Below the pieces are notes generated by a model. The model worked only from the letters and a program-made list of their open reading frames with translations. It had not been told where the DNA came from and searched no databases. The translations under genes were made by a program, and so were the position numbers. Below, piece by piece: positions 9,683 through 18,656 of a stretch of DNA of 64,000 bases. Positions within the stretch are counted from its first letter, which is position 1. Every line of letters begins with the position of its first letter. The DNA is from Cryomorphaceae bacterium (lineage in GTDB: Bacteria; Bacteroidota; Bacteroidia; Flavobacteriales; Schleiferiaceae), in contig JAFMBM010000004.1 in assembly GCA_017858515.1 (NCBI GenBank), positions 32,546-96,545 of the forward strand. The letters run 5' to 3'.

Positions 9683-10993
9683 ATGCTATTAGTAGAAACA
9701 TCTACAATTATTATTACAAGCATAGTTGTATTCTTTGTAGTAATTCTTTTGTTGGTTGCCTTATTGCTTACTGCAAAGGCGAAATTGGCTCCTTCCGGTC
9801 CGGTAACTCTTATTATCAATGGAGAATCGGTTGAAGTAGAATCTGGAACCACTTTGCTCGGTACTTTGGGAAATCAAAAGATTTTCTTGCCTTCTGCTTG
9901 TGGTGGTGGTGGAACTTGCGGAATGTGTAAGTGTCAAGTTATGGAAGGTGGAGGAGAAATCCTTCCCACTGAAACTGGATTCTTCTCGAGAAAAGAGATT
10001 CAAGAAAATTGGAGACTTGGATGTCAGGTGAAGATCAAAAATGATATGACCATAAAGGTTCCTGAAGAAATTTTTGGTATCAAGAAGTTTGATTGTGAAG
10101 TTGTATCCAATTACAATGTCGCAACCTTTATTAAAGAGTTTGTCGTTCGTCTTCCTGAAGGCGAACATATGGAATTTGAGGCTGGGGGTTACATTCAAAT
10201 AGATGTACCAAAGATCGAGGTCGACTTTAGTAAAATGAATATCGCCCCAAATCCAAATGATCCTGCAGGTCCGGACAAATTCAAAGAAGATTGGGATAAG
10301 TTCAATCTTTGGAATTTGAGGATGAAAAATGATGAGCCTCAGTTTAGGGCTTATTCTATGGCCAATCATCCCGCAGAAGGAAATATTATAATGCTCAACA
10401 TTCGTATTGCTACGCCGCCATGGGATAGAGCAAAAAATGGATGGATGGATGTAAATCCAGGCGTTTGTTCATCGTATATTTTTGGAACTGTTCCCGGAGA
10501 TAAGGTAACTATTTCTGGCCCCTATGGTGAGTTCTTTATAAAGGACACCGGAAAAGAAATGGTATATGTTGGAGGTGGAGCAGGAATGGCTCCGTTAAGA
10601 GCACATATTTTCCACCTATTTCATACACTGAAAACTGGAAGGAAAGTATCGTATTGGTATGGTGGTAGATCAAAACGTGAATTGTTTTACATAGAACAGT
10701 TTAGAATTATTGAGAAGGAATTCCCTAACTTTAGATTCTTCGTTGTTTTATCTGAACCTATGCCAGAAGATAATTGGGTAGTTTCGAAAGATATTGACGA
10801 TAGAAATGGAGACGGATTCCTAGGATTCGTTCATCAGTCATTCATCGATAATTACTTGTCTAAACATGATGAGCCAGAGGAAATCGAATTCTATTTCTGT
10901 GGTCCACCAATGATGAATGCTGCCGTTCTAAAAATGGTAGATGATTGGGGTATTCCACCAGAGCAAGTGGCCTTTGATGATTTTGGAGGTTAA
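9683..10993 (+). CDS. nqrF: Na+-translocating NADH:quinone reductase subunit F
   Basis: Electron-entry subunit, 436 residues. An N-terminal membrane helix (about 8-30) precedes a 2Fe-2S ferredoxin domain with ligands Cys73, Cys79, Cys82 and Cys114, then an FAD domain (RAYSMANHP) and an NADH domain ([24 protein letters not shown]). It accepts hydride from NADH and passes electrons to the iron centre and flavins of the other subunits. Last gene of the nqr operon, followed directly by a strong hairpin terminator. Confidence 0.97.
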   Translation: MLLVETSTIIITSIVVFFVVILLLVALLLTAKAKLAPSGPVTLIINGESVEVESGTTLLGTLGNQKIFLPSACGGGGTCGMCKCQVMEGGGEILPTETGFFSRKEIQENWRLGCQVKIKNDMTIKVPEEIFGIKKFDCEVVSNYNVATFIKEFVVRLPEGEHMEFEAGGYIQIDVPKIEVDFSKMNIAPNPNDPAGPDKFKEDWDKFNLWNLRMKNDEPQFRAYSMANHPAEGNIIMLNIRIATPPWDRAKNGWMDVNPGVCSSYIFGTVPGDKVTISGPYGEFFIKDTGKEMVYVGGGAGMAPLRAHIFHLFHTLKTGRKVSYWYGGRSKRELFYIEQFRIIEKEFPNFRFFVVLSEPMPEDNWVVSKDIDDRNGDGFLGFVHQSFIDNYLSKHDEPEEIEFYFCGPPMMNAAVLKMVDDWGIPPEQVAFDDFGG

Positions 10994-11002
10994 TATTGAT
11001 AC

Positions 11003-11031
11003 AAAAGACCATCTTCGGATGGTCTTTTTTT
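11003..11031 (+). terminator. Intrinsic terminator of the nqr operon
   Basis: A perfect stem (GACCATC pairing with GATGGTC, extended by A-T pairs) closes a TTCG tetraloop and is followed by a run of seven T. It begins 10 bases after the nqrF stop. Confidence 0.92.
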
Positions 11032-11047
11032 ATACTTAAATCTATAG

Positions 11048-12046
11048 ATGATGAAAGCTTTTCTTTTCTTGATTACCCTGTTTTTGTTGTCTTGCTCTTC
11101 TAATGAAGACCTGGTACAAGTTCAAAACTATGGACCTATTCAAGGAACAACGTATCAAGTGTCATATGTTGTAAATTCTGGAACAACGTATCAGAGCCAG
11201 ATAGACAGTATTCTACAGATTGTAGATAGAAATTTAAGCACTTGGCTGCCTCACAGCGGAATTTCAAAATTAAATGCAGGAGATAGTATTATAAAAGTTC
11301 AATACCCTCTATTGGCTAATGTAATTGACAGCTCAAGAAAGTATTATTATCAAACGAATTCATATTTTGACATTACCATTGAACCATTAATAGAACTTTG
11401 GGGATTTTATCAAAAGTCTAGCGGAATTCCAGATTCAAGTAGAATAGATTCGGTCTTGAGTTTAGTCGGTTGGCAGCATCTCTATGATGAGAATGGCTAT
11501 TTATGGCTTGATAAAGGAGCAGGAATAGACGTTAATGGAATAGCGCAGGGTTACTCTGTCGATTTAATTGCAGAGTTCTTGATGGCGAAGGGGGTGGAAA
11601 ATTTCATGGTTGAAGTAGGAGGTGAGTTAAGAGCAAAAGGCAAGAACATCGACGATAAAATTTGGAGAATAGGGATTGACAAGCCAGTGGAGAATATTGA
11701 GGTAGATAGGCTTCAAGAAATTATAAGTCTTGAAAATTCAGCACTTGCAACATCGGGTAACTATAGAAAATATAAAGTAGACCCTGTGAGTGGAAAGAAA
11801 TACGGTCACTCGGTAAACCCGAAAACAGGTTTTCCCGAAGAAAGTAGCTTGCTAAGTGCAACAGTCTTATCTCATTCTGCTACTCGAAGTGATGCTTGGG
11901 GAACGGCAATGATGGTAATGGGTATTGAAAAAACAAAACAGCTTTTAAAATCACAAAAAGGACTCCAAGCCTATTGGATTCTAACAGATAGAAAAGGAGA
12001 TTGGAAGGTTGAAACTACAGATGAGTTCCAACTATTAATTAATTAA
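11048..12046 (+). CDS. apbE: FAD:protein FMN transferase ApbE
   Basis: Transfers FMN from FAD to threonine in SGAT-type motifs, the maturation step for NqrB and NqrC. The 332 residues start with a lipoprotein signal (LFLLSCSS, lipid Cys at residue 16 or 17 depending on which of two adjacent ATGs is used), placing it on the periplasmic side where NqrC is modified. Conserved parts are GTTYQVSY, FDITIEPLIELWGFY, DVNGIAQGYSVD, ALATSGNYRKY and HSVNPKTGFP. Its position 54 bases after nqrF fits a role in Nqr assembly, though the intervening terminator suggests partly independent expression. Confidence 0.95.
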   Translation: MMKAFLFLITLFLLSCSSNEDLVQVQNYGPIQGTTYQVSYVVNSGTTYQSQIDSILQIVDRNLSTWLPHSGISKLNAGDSIIKVQYPLLANVIDSSRKYYYQTNSYFDITIEPLIELWGFYQKSSGIPDSSRIDSVLSLVGWQHLYDENGYLWLDKGAGIDVNGIAQGYSVDLIAEFLMAKGVENFMVEVGGELRAKGKNIDDKIWRIGIDKPVENIEVDRLQEIISLENSALATSGNYRKYKVDPVSGKKYGHSVNPKTGFPEESSLLSATVLSHSATRSDAWGTAMMVMGIEKTKQLLKSQKGLQAYWILTDRKGDWKVETTDEFQLLIN

Positions 12047-12246
12047 GCCGATTTATCTGCAGGCTTTGCACACTTTTCATTTGGAGTAGCACCACAAAAG
12101 CTGCATGACTCGCCTTCTTTATTCAAGAAAGGACTATTGCTTGCACAAGTACCAGCAAATTCCCCGTTTTTTTTACCCCAAATTTTAACGGCAATTCCAG
12201 CAAATCCAATTGCCAGAAGGACTAAGGTGATTATGAATAATTGCAT
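12043..12246 (-). CDS. Small Cys-rich membrane protein, candidate NqrM
   Basis: A 67-residue protein with one N-terminal helix (residues about 3-22), a short basic stretch (KIWGKK) and a soluble tail with four cysteines (34, 48, 51, 59) arranged TC, SCSFC and KC. NqrM (DUF539) of gammaproteobacteria has the same plan: one N-terminal span, a basic linker and a tail of conserved Cys thought to deliver iron to the NqrD/NqrE centre. This gene adjoins apbE and the nqr operon, with which its stop codon overlaps convergently. Function is my inference from layout and context; sequence similarity to known NqrM is not obvious by eye. Confidence 0.7.
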   Translation of the reverse strand: MQLFIITLVLLAIGFAGIAVKIWGKKNGEFAGTCASNSPFLNKEGESCSFCGATPNEKCAKPADKSA

Positions 12247-12310
12247 GCTGCAAATATAGAGAGAAAATAGGGGTAGAAGGAATTGAAAGTAGTTTCCAGA
12301 TAAAATTAGA

Positions 12311-12349
12311 AAGGTACTGTAGTTCTCTTTTTAATGACTACAGCACCTT
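12311..12349 (-). terminator. Hairpin downstream of the TolB-like gene
   Basis: Two 14-base arms (AAGGTACTGTAGTT and GACTACAGCACCTT) pair with two mismatches around an 11-base loop. On the minus strand it follows the stop at 12372 and is trailed by TCTAATTTTA, a weak T-rich tail. Confidence 0.5.
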
Positions 12350-12371
12350 CTATGAATAGAACTAAAGCATT

Positions 12372-13490
12372 TTATTCTACCCAGTCAGCAATGAATAAAT
12401 TAGTGGCTCTTGTTCCTCCGTTTTGCCTGTTGGAAGCAAAAACCAGCTTTTTACCGTCAGGCGAAAACATGGGAAATGCATCAAATTGAGGATCGAAGGT
12501 AATTTGTTCTAATCCGCTGCCATCAATATTTATCATGTACAAATGAAAAGGGAAACCTCGTTCACTTGCATGATTTGAAGAAAAGATGATTTTCTTTCCA
12601 GAAGGATGAAAGAATGGAGCCCAATTTGCCTGACCGAGTTTTGTAATCTGTTGCATTTCACTTCCATCAGCATTACAAACATAGATCTCCATATTGGTTG
12701 GCTTTACCAAGCCCTGAGAAAGAAGATCTTTGTATTCTAGAATTTCTTCTTCAGTAGTTGGTCTACTCGCTCTAAATACAATTTTACTTCCATCTGGAGA
12801 GAAGAAAGCCCCTCCATCATAACCCAACTCACTCGTAATCTGAACTATATTTTTTCCATCTAAATCACAAGTGTACAATTCTAGGTCGCCACTTCTGGTA
12901 CTAGTAAAAACCATGCGATCGCCTTTTGGAGATACCGTTGCTTCAGCATCGTAACCAGGTGTAAAGGTGAGCTGCTTCAATTGATTGCCCTTTAAATCGG
13001 CAGTAAAAATGTCAAACTCTGGATAAATAGGCCAAACATAAGCTCCATCTTGTCTAGGTTTTGGAACTGGAGGACATTCATCGTGAATCAAATGGGTAGA
13101 GGCATAGACAATAGTAGAGTCACCGGGTAAAAAATACGAACAGGTGGTTCTTCCTTTACCAGTTGAAAGCATTTTAGGTTTAGCCTCTCCCATATTGTCA
13201 TTCTGCCAATTCGTGAAGAAAATCTGATCGCAGTTTGTGTTCCAATCTGGATTATTTGCCTGAAAAACAAGCATATTATTATCAAAACTGAAGTAAGCTT
13301 CGGCATTGTCTCCGCCAAAACTTAGTTGTTTAATGTTGGCTAAGTGCTTTTCTTCTTCGTAACGAAGCGCACTATTGTATTCATTTCCTTTCCAATCTTC
13401 TGATTTTGATTCAGTAGCGTTTACATCGCCTTCGTTGATAGGCGAGGAGCAAGCATAGGCCAAAATGGCCAATAATGCAATTCTTTTCAA
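12372..13490 (-). CDS. TolB-like beta-propeller lipoprotein
   Basis: Exported lipoprotein of 372 residues with signal MKRIALLAILAYAC. The body is built of PD40/WD40-like repeats, seen as repeated motifs such as SPKGDRMVFTSTRSGDLELY, SPDGSKIVFRASR, HPSGKKIIFSSNH and SPDGKKLVFASNR. Such propellers resemble the C-terminal domain of TolB and are common in Bacteroidota as stand-alone periplasmic proteins; the ligand is not predictable. No TolB N-terminal domain is present, so it should not be called tolB. A candidate -7 box lies 20 bases upstream of the ATG. Confidence 0.85.
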   Translation of the reverse strand: MKRIALLAILAYACSSPINEGDVNATESKSEDWKGNEYNSALRYEEEKHLANIKQLSFGGDNAEAYFSFDNNMLVFQANNPDWNTNCDQIFFTNWQNDNMGEAKPKMLSTGKGRTTCSYFLPGDSTIVYASTHLIHDECPPVPKPRQDGAYVWPIYPEFDIFTADLKGNQLKQLTFTPGYDAEATVSPKGDRMVFTSTRSGDLELYTCDLDGKNIVQITSELGYDGGAFFSPDGSKIVFRASRPTTEEEILEYKDLLSQGLVKPTNMEIYVCNADGSEMQQITKLGQANWAPFFHPSGKKIIFSSNHASERGFPFHLYMINIDGSGLEQITFDPQFDAFPMFSPDGKKLVFASNRQNGGTRATNLFIADWVE

Positions 13491-13510
13491 GGTTCATTTA
13501 TTTAGTTGCG

Positions 13511-13518
13511 CAAAGATA
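13511..13518 (-). promoter_or_regulatory. Candidate -7 element for the TolB-like gene
   Basis: On the minus strand the sequence is TATCTTTG, matching TAnnTTTG, about 20 bases upstream of the start at 13490. Confidence 0.4.
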
Positions 13519-13639
13519 ACCTCCTCAAAATATGGATACAACCGAAGTAGTTAAAATCAAAAATTCTTTATCTAAACTCCAGTTTTTCTTGAAGTTTAAG
13601 ATATCTTCGAACTACCTTCAAATTTCAAAAACGTACCTC

Positions 13640-14968
13640 ATGAAAAATTTAATACGATTTGCTTTTGTCTTTCTTTTTTTCTTTGTTGGAAGTGTTTATT
13701 CGTCTGCTCAACAAAGAGAACAGAGTTGGAATGCTTATATGACCGCTTTAGAAGAGTCAGACAAAATATTTGTTTCAGTTGCCGTTAGTGAAAAAGGAAA
13801 GTTACTCTATTCTAGGGCGATTGGGATGCGTTCTATAGAGGGAAATTTAAAGTCTGATGAATCTACAGTATATCACATTGGATCAATTTCTAAATCTTAT
13901 ACGGCTACCATTATTCTTCAAATGGTAGATGAAGGTCGCCTTTCTCTCAACGATAAGTTGGCAATCTATTTCAGCGAAATTCCAAACTCAGAGAACATCA
14001 CTATTGAGCAGTTATTAAGGCATCAAAGTGGTTTGGTTAATTTCACTAGTCTTCCAGAATACACAGATTATATGCTTACTTCCCAATCAAGGGAGCAAAT
14101 GCTTGAACGCTTTGTCGCCAATGGAATTGAATTCAAGGAGGGAACCCAAACTTCTTACTCGAATACAAACTACGTATTGCTTTCGTTTATAGCGGAGGAT
14201 ATTGACAAATCTTCGTTTAGCGAAATTGTATCGAATAGAATAGCAAAACCTCTAGGGCTGAAACGCACCTATATCAATAATCAGATTGATGTTTCAAAAG
14301 GGGAGGCGGAGTCTTACGTTAAGATAGGGAAATGGACAAAATCTACTGAAACACACTCATCCATTCCCTTAGGTGCTGGAGCAATACAGACCACCCCAAC
14401 CGAGCTTAATATCTTTTATCAAAATGTGTTTCATTCAAATCTGTTAACAGAAGCGTCTCTAGCAAGAATGACAGAAATAAAGGAAGGATTTGGCCTAGGT
14501 CTTTTCACATTTCCCTTTAACGGAAGAACGGCTTATGGTCATACAGGCGGTATCGATGCATTTCAGTCAATGGCAGGGCATTTTCGTGAAGAGCAACTAA
14601 CTGTGAGCGCAATAACTAATGGTACTGAGATTGAATTAAATGACGTTATGATTGCTCTATTGAGTATCTATTTTGGACAAGATTATGAAATCCCAACTTT
14701 TGAAAAACCTATAGAATTGGATGGAAGTATGGCGGGAATTTACCAAGGAGTATATTCTTCCAGTACTTTTCCTTTAAAAATAACGATAGGATTTAAAGAT
14801 GGTGTGCTTACAGCTCAGGCCACGGGACAGGCAGAATTTCCCTTAGAACAGACTGAAAAAAATGTGTTTGAATTTAAACTCGCAGGTATCAAAATGACAT
14901 TTGACACCGAAAAGAGAGAGATGAAATTTGAACAAGGAGGTGGAGTGTTTATCTTATTAAAGGAATGA
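13640..14968 (+). CDS. Serine hydrolase, class C beta-lactamase family
   Basis: Exported serine hydrolase (442 residues) of the beta-lactamase/DD-peptidase fold. I choose ATG 13640 because it opens a clear signal peptide (MKNLIRFAFVFLFFFVGSVYSSAQ); the frame is open farther up to 13532 without a plausible N-terminus. The nucleophile motif is SISK (Ser82, Lys85), the second motif is the YSNTNY region and the third is HTGG in YGHTGGIDAF. A C-terminal beta-rich domain of about 100 residues follows, as in many family members acting on peptides or esters. Substrate unknown; a role in antibiotic resistance should not be assumed. Confidence 0.88.
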   Translation: MKNLIRFAFVFLFFFVGSVYSSAQQREQSWNAYMTALEESDKIFVSVAVSEKGKLLYSRAIGMRSIEGNLKSDESTVYHIGSISKSYTATIILQMVDEGRLSLNDKLAIYFSEIPNSENITIEQLLRHQSGLVNFTSLPEYTDYMLTSQSREQMLERFVANGIEFKEGTQTSYSNTNYVLLSFIAEDIDKSSFSEIVSNRIAKPLGLKRTYINNQIDVSKGEAESYVKIGKWTKSTETHSSIPLGAGAIQTTPTELNIFYQNVFHSNLLTEASLARMTEIKEGFGLGLFTFPFNGRTAYGHTGGIDAFQSMAGHFREEQLTVSAITNGTEIELNDVMIALLSIYFGQDYEIPTFEKPIELDGSMAGIYQGVYSSSTFPLKITIGFKDGVLTAQATGQAEFPLEQTEKNVFEFKLAGIKMTFDTEKREMKFEQGGGVFILLKE

Positions 14969-14971
14969 AAT

Positions 14972-15766
14972 TCAGACTTTTAGCATTCTATTTTGAATGG
15001 TTTTTTTGAATTCTTCAAAAACGGCATTATTGGCGGAAATGAGTGATCCACCGAAAAGGTAGTTGTCATTTCCTTCAAAGTCGCAAAGAAGTCCTCCAGC
15101 TTCTTTAACCAAGAGAGCACCCGCAGAGACATCCCATGCACTTAGGCCATATTCAAAAAAACCTTCAAATCTTCCACAAGCTACCCATGCCAAATCGGTA
15201 GCAGCAGACCCCAATCTTCTTAAGCCTCTTGATCCTTGAAAAAAGTCTGTTAGCAATTCCATAAAGGCCTCCATTCTGCCATAATCATAGTAAGGAAATC
15301 CAGTTGCGAATAGCCCGCTTGCCATGGAAGAGCAAGAGCTTACTCTAATTCTTTCACCATTGCAATAGGCACCACCTCCTTTCCAGGAAGTAAAGCTTTC
15401 TGAATACCCAACCTCGTGCACAACGCCAGAAAGTAACTCGTTCTCTTCTAAAAGGCCTATGCTCACTGCAAAAAGAGGAAGGCCATGTATAAAGTTGGTC
15501 GTGCCGTCTAATGGGTCTATGATCCAATAAGCCTTTGAATCTATCGTTTCTGCGGTGCCTTCTTCTGTGATAAACCCTATTCCTGGTAAAAGCTTAGTTA
15601 ACCCTTCAACTAGCTTTTCTTCTGCAGTTCGATCTACATAACTAACTAAACTGTTGAGGCTTTTAATTTCAACAGAAGAAGTTTTAAACTTCTTCTGTTC
15701 TGTCTTGATATAAAGTGCGACTTCTTCCGCCAGTTTAGCGACTGCTTGTGTTAGAGATTTATCCAT
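14972..15766 (-). CDS. Inositol monophosphatase family protein
   Basis: Mg2+-dependent phosphatase of the IMPase/CysQ/SuhB family, 264 residues. Metal-binding motifs are GFITEEGTAE (first Glu), WIIDPLDGTTNFIHGLP and, late in the protein, AWDVSAGALLVKEAGG. The usual substrates are inositol phosphates, PAP or sugar phosphates; the sequence alone does not decide. The gene ends three bases from the convergent serine hydrolase and is the last of a leftward run tal - yrdC-like - this gene. Confidence 0.9.
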   Translation of the reverse strand: MDKSLTQAVAKLAEEVALYIKTEQKKFKTSSVEIKSLNSLVSYVDRTAEEKLVEGLTKLLPGIGFITEEGTAETIDSKAYWIIDPLDGTTNFIHGLPLFAVSIGLLEENELLSGVVHEVGYSESFTSWKGGGAYCNGERIRVSSCSSMASGLFATGFPYYDYGRMEAFMELLTDFFQGSRGLRRLGSAATDLAWVACGRFEGFFEYGLSAWDVSAGALLVKEAGGLLCDFEGNDNYLFGGSLISANNAVFEEFKKTIQNRMLKV

Positions 15767-15770
15767 GATT

Positions 15771-16394
15771 TTACAGAAGTTCGAGAGAACCCTTTCCTTC
15801 TCTTATTATTTCTAAGTTTAATTGAGTTGCATCTACAACCGTACTTGCATGATTGTCGCCATATCCAGCATCAATAATTAAATCAACTAACTTCCCGTAT
15901 TTCTCGTCAATTAATTCAGGATTCGTAGTATACTCTATAAGCTCGTCTGGATCGTGCACAGAACTGGCGATAATAGGTCGCCCTAATTTTTCAACTAACA
16001 TTCTTGGTATGCTATGGTCAGGGATACGAATACCAATGGTTTTCTTGCCTGAGTTGAAAAGTTTAGGTATTGCATTATTCGCCTCTAGAATAAAGGTGAA
16101 AGGCCCAGGTAAGCACCTCTTTAGAGCTTTAAATGTACTGGTTTCTATGGGTTTAGTATAATTACTTAGATGACTCAAATCGTTAAAGATGATTGAGAAA
16201 TCTGCTTCTTTTGGCTTGATATTTTTAATCTTGGCAATTCTTTCAATAGCCTTTTGTCTCATTAAATCACACCCAAAAGAATAAACTGTATCTGTTGGAT
16301 ATACAATTACACCCCCATCCTGAAGAACACTTAATACTCTAAGCAAAAGCTTTTCAGATGGGTTGTCAGGATATATCCTTAGGATTTCAGCCAT
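15771..16394 (-). CDS. YrdC/YciO-type protein, second Sua5-fold paralog
   Basis: Single YrdC domain, 207 residues, without the Sua5 C-terminal extension. Motifs are [52 protein letters not shown] and [10 protein letters not shown]. The sequence resembles the YciO branch, whose role is less clear than that of TsaC. The start ATG at 16394 overlaps the tal stop by eight bases. The window also holds a full Sua5 (1268-2233), so this copy may have a specialised or backup function. Confidence 0.88.
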   Translation of the reverse strand: MAEILRIYPDNPSEKLLLRVLSVLQDGGVIVYPTDTVYSFGCDLMRQKAIERIAKIKNIKPKEADFSIIFNDLSHLSNYTKPIETSTFKALKRCLPGPFTFILEANNAIPKLFNSGKKTIGIRIPDHSIPRMLVEKLGRPIIASSVHDPDELIEYTTNPELIDEKYGKLVDLIIDAGYGDNHASTVVDATQLNLEIIREGKGSLELL

Positions 16395-17043
16395 TCCCTT
16401 TATTGTAATCTTCTAGAAACTTAGCCAAACCGATGTCCGTAAGCGGATGTTTTAGTAAACCTGTGATCGAAGAGAGAGGCCCTGTCATTACATCTGAACC
16501 AGCTTCAGCGCATTCTATAACATGCATTGTGTGGCGTACACTTGCGGCTAAAATTTCTGTTTTGAAGCCGTAGTTGTCGAAAATTAGGCGTATTTGGTGG
16601 ATTAAATCCATACCATTTGTGCTAATATCATCTAATCTTCCAATGAAAGGAGAAACATAACTAGCACCCGCTTTAGCCGCCAATAGAGCCTGACCTGCAG
16701 AAAAAATAAGCGTGCAATTTGTTCGAATTCCTTTATCACTGAAATATCGAATTGCTTTAACGCCATCTTTTATCATCGGGATTTTCACAACAATTTGAGG
16801 ATGTAGGGCTGCAAGGGCTTCACCTTCCTTAACCATTCCTTCAAAATCAGTAGAAATAACTTCAGCGCTCACATCTCCATCCACGATCTCACAAATGCGA
16901 ACATAGTGATTGCGAATGTTCTCTGCGCCAGTAATTCCTTCCTTCGCCATCAAAGAAGGATTGGTTGTAACCCCGTCTAAAACCCCCAATTCTTGGGCTT
17001 CTCGAATGTCATTTAAATTTGCTGTGTCTATAAAGAACTTCAT
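16387..17043 (-). CDS. tal: Transaldolase, short (TalC/FSA-like) form
   Basis: 218-residue TIM-barrel enzyme of the small transaldolase group. Signatures are [44 protein letters not shown] with the Schiff-base lysine in VVKIP, and [12 protein letters not shown]. It moves dihydroxyacetone units between sugar phosphates in the pentose phosphate pathway; close relatives can act as fructose-6-phosphate aldolase, and the sequence is compatible with either. First gene of the leftward group ending with the inositol-phosphatase-like gene. Confidence 0.93.
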   Translation of the reverse strand: MKFFIDTANLNDIREAQELGVLDGVTTNPSLMAKEGITGAENIRNHYVRICEIVDGDVSAEVISTDFEGMVKEGEALAALHPQIVVKIPMIKDGVKAIRYFSDKGIRTNCTLIFSAGQALLAAKAGASYVSPFIGRLDDISTNGMDLIHQIRLIFDNYGFKTEILAASVRHTMHVIECAEAGSDVMTGPLSSITGLLKHPLTDIGLAKFLEDYNKGNG

Positions 17044-17348
17044 TTTTACTTTTTTTTCAAAAATAGGCAGGAAAGGGGAGAGTATTTTCTGAAAGTTAAC
17101 AGTACTCCATTTTAATTATTTCGCTTCTTGTTTTGGTAGGTATAAACTGCTTTCTAATCTCTAGGTAAAATCAGATTGAAGCGATATTAAAGTTTGAAAC
17201 ATTCTTATCAAACTGGCTTGTCAAGTATGTTTTAAATCTAAGAAAAGTGACTGAAATTCGTTGGAACGATTTATATCTTGAAGATGTAATGAATAAAAAA
17301 AGGCTCCATATGAGGAGCCTTTTTTCTTCTATCAAGCAATGGTTCTAA
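17044..17348. other. Intergenic region between tal and sucC
   Basis: About 305 bases without a convincing gene. It holds the sucC terminator (17295-17326) and, left of it, AT-rich sequence that must contain the tal promoter on the minus strand. A short plus-strand open stretch near 17230-17340 is slightly reminiscent of a recombinase helix but lacks the correct spacing, so I do not call it. Confidence 0.5.
17295..17326 (-). terminator. Intrinsic terminator of sucC
   Basis: Stem AGGCTCC/GGAGCCT around a six-base loop, flanked by A6 on the left and T6 on the right, so it can act on both strands. It lies just downstream of the sucC stop (minus strand). Confidence 0.9.
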
Positions 17349-18539
17349 TTATAAAACCAATTCTTTAACCTTGTCTGCAGCTTCTTGTAACATTATGACA
17401 GAGTACACTTTAAGTCCACTTTCATCAATAAGAACTTTAGCTTCAGCGGCGTTTGTTCCCTGTAGACGCACGATAATAGGAACGGGAATTTCTCCTATGT
17501 TTTTATAAGCATCTACAATACCTTGTGCTACTCTATCACAGCGCACAATTCCGCCAAATATATTCACCAGAATAGCCTTAACGTTTTTGTCTTTCAAAAT
17601 AATTCGGAAGGCAGTTTCAACACGTTTTGCATCCGCTGTTCCTCCCACATCTAAGAAGTTAGCCGGATTTCCTCCTGCCATTTTAATAATGTCCATGGTG
17701 GCCATAGCTAGACCAGCACCATTAACCATACAGCCTACATTGCCATCTAACTTAACAAAGTTTAAACCAGCTTCTCCTGCTTCAACTTCGGTAGTATCTT
17801 CCTCTCTAGTATCGCGAAGGGCTGCGTAATCGGGATGACGAAATAAGCCGTTTCCATCCAAACTAACTTTCGCATCTACAGCAAGGATTTTATCGTCAGA
17901 AGTTTTTAACACCGGATTAATTTCAAACAAGCTTGCGTCAATTCCGTCGTATGCTTTATACAAAGAAGTGACAAACTTGGTCATTTCTTTAAATGCTTTT
18001 CCTGAAAGACCAAGATTGAAAGCGATCTTTCTCGCTTGAAATCCTTGCAGACCTACCTTAGGGTCTATTTCTTCAGTGAAAATTAATTCAGGTGTATGCT
18101 CAGCAACCGCTTCTATGTCCATTCCACCTTCCGTAGAATACATGATCATGTTTCTTCCAGCCTGACGGTTGAGAAGTACACTGATATAAAATTCTTTGGT
18201 TTCGCTCTCTCCTGGGTAGTAAACATCTTCAGCAATAAGCACTTGGTGTACTTTCTTTCCTTCCGCAGAAGTTTGTGGAGTAACCAACATCATTCCTAAA
18301 ATATCATTGGCTCTAGATCGAACTTCTTCGAGATTCTTAGCAAGTTTTACTCCGCCACCTTTCCCTCTTCCTCCTGCATGAACCTGTGCCTTAACGACAT
18401 GCCATCCAGAACCAGTTTCTTGTGTAATTCTCTTTGCAGCTTCAACAGCCTCGTCTGGAGTTGAGGCTACAATTCCTCTTTGCACATTAACTCCGTAAGA
18501 AGCTAGAATTTCTTTACCTTGATATTCGTGTAAATTCAT
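17349..18539 (-). CDS. sucC: Succinyl-CoA ligase (ADP-forming) subunit beta
   Basis: TCA-cycle enzyme subunit that interconverts succinyl-CoA and succinate with nucleotide phosphorylation. From ATG 18539 it has 396 residues and begins MNLHEYQGKEIL, the canonical SucC N-terminus; the frame extends 14 codons upstream without homology. An ATP-grasp domain covers residues about 1-240 (KAQVHAGGRGKGGGVKLA, EINPVL), followed by the CoA-ligase domain (NGAGLAMATMDIIK, NIFGGIVRCDRVAQGI). sucD is not adjacent, which is usual in Flavobacteriia. It has its own promoter element and terminator, so it is probably monocistronic. Confidence 0.96.
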   Translation of the reverse strand: MNLHEYQGKEILASYGVNVQRGIVASTPDEAVEAAKRITQETGSGWHVVKAQVHAGGRGKGGGVKLAKNLEEVRSRANDILGMMLVTPQTSAEGKKVHQVLIAEDVYYPGESETKEFYISVLLNRQAGRNMIMYSTEGGMDIEAVAEHTPELIFTEEIDPKVGLQGFQARKIAFNLGLSGKAFKEMTKFVTSLYKAYDGIDASLFEINPVLKTSDDKILAVDAKVSLDGNGLFRHPDYAALRDTREEDTTEVEAGEAGLNFVKLDGNVGCMVNGAGLAMATMDIIKMAGGNPANFLDVGGTADAKRVETAFRIILKDKNVKAILVNIFGGIVRCDRVAQGIVDAYKNIGEIPVPIIVRLQGTNAAEAKVLIDESGLKVYSVIMLQEAADKVKELVL

Positions 18540-18566
18540 CTTTGGGAAGGATTTTTTTAAGCAGTG

Positions 18567-18574
18567 CAAATATA
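18567..18574 (-). promoter_or_regulatory. Candidate -7 element of sucC
   Basis: TATATTTG on the minus strand, a match to TAnnTTTG, 28 bases upstream of the sucC ATG. It also supports the choice of start at 18539, since the longer reading frame would begin inside the promoter. Confidence 0.5.
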
Positions 18575-18656
18575 GCTTCAAGCATTTTAACCACTGTGAG
18601 AAAAAGGAACTTTTACCAAAAAGAATATTTTAGAGAAACTAGAATCCTTCAATTGG

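Noticed and set aside
9761..10369. 202-codon minus-strand open frame inside nqrF
   Set aside because: Lies wholly within a certain gene; its translation has no family-like features and is a shadow of the coding frame.
17230..17340. Short plus-strand open stretch reading NLRKVTEIRWNDLYLED, like a tyrosine recombinase helix
   Set aside because: The spacing between the Arg, Glu and Trp-x-Asp positions is wrong for the integrase motif, no other recombinase motif follows and it runs into the sucC terminator.
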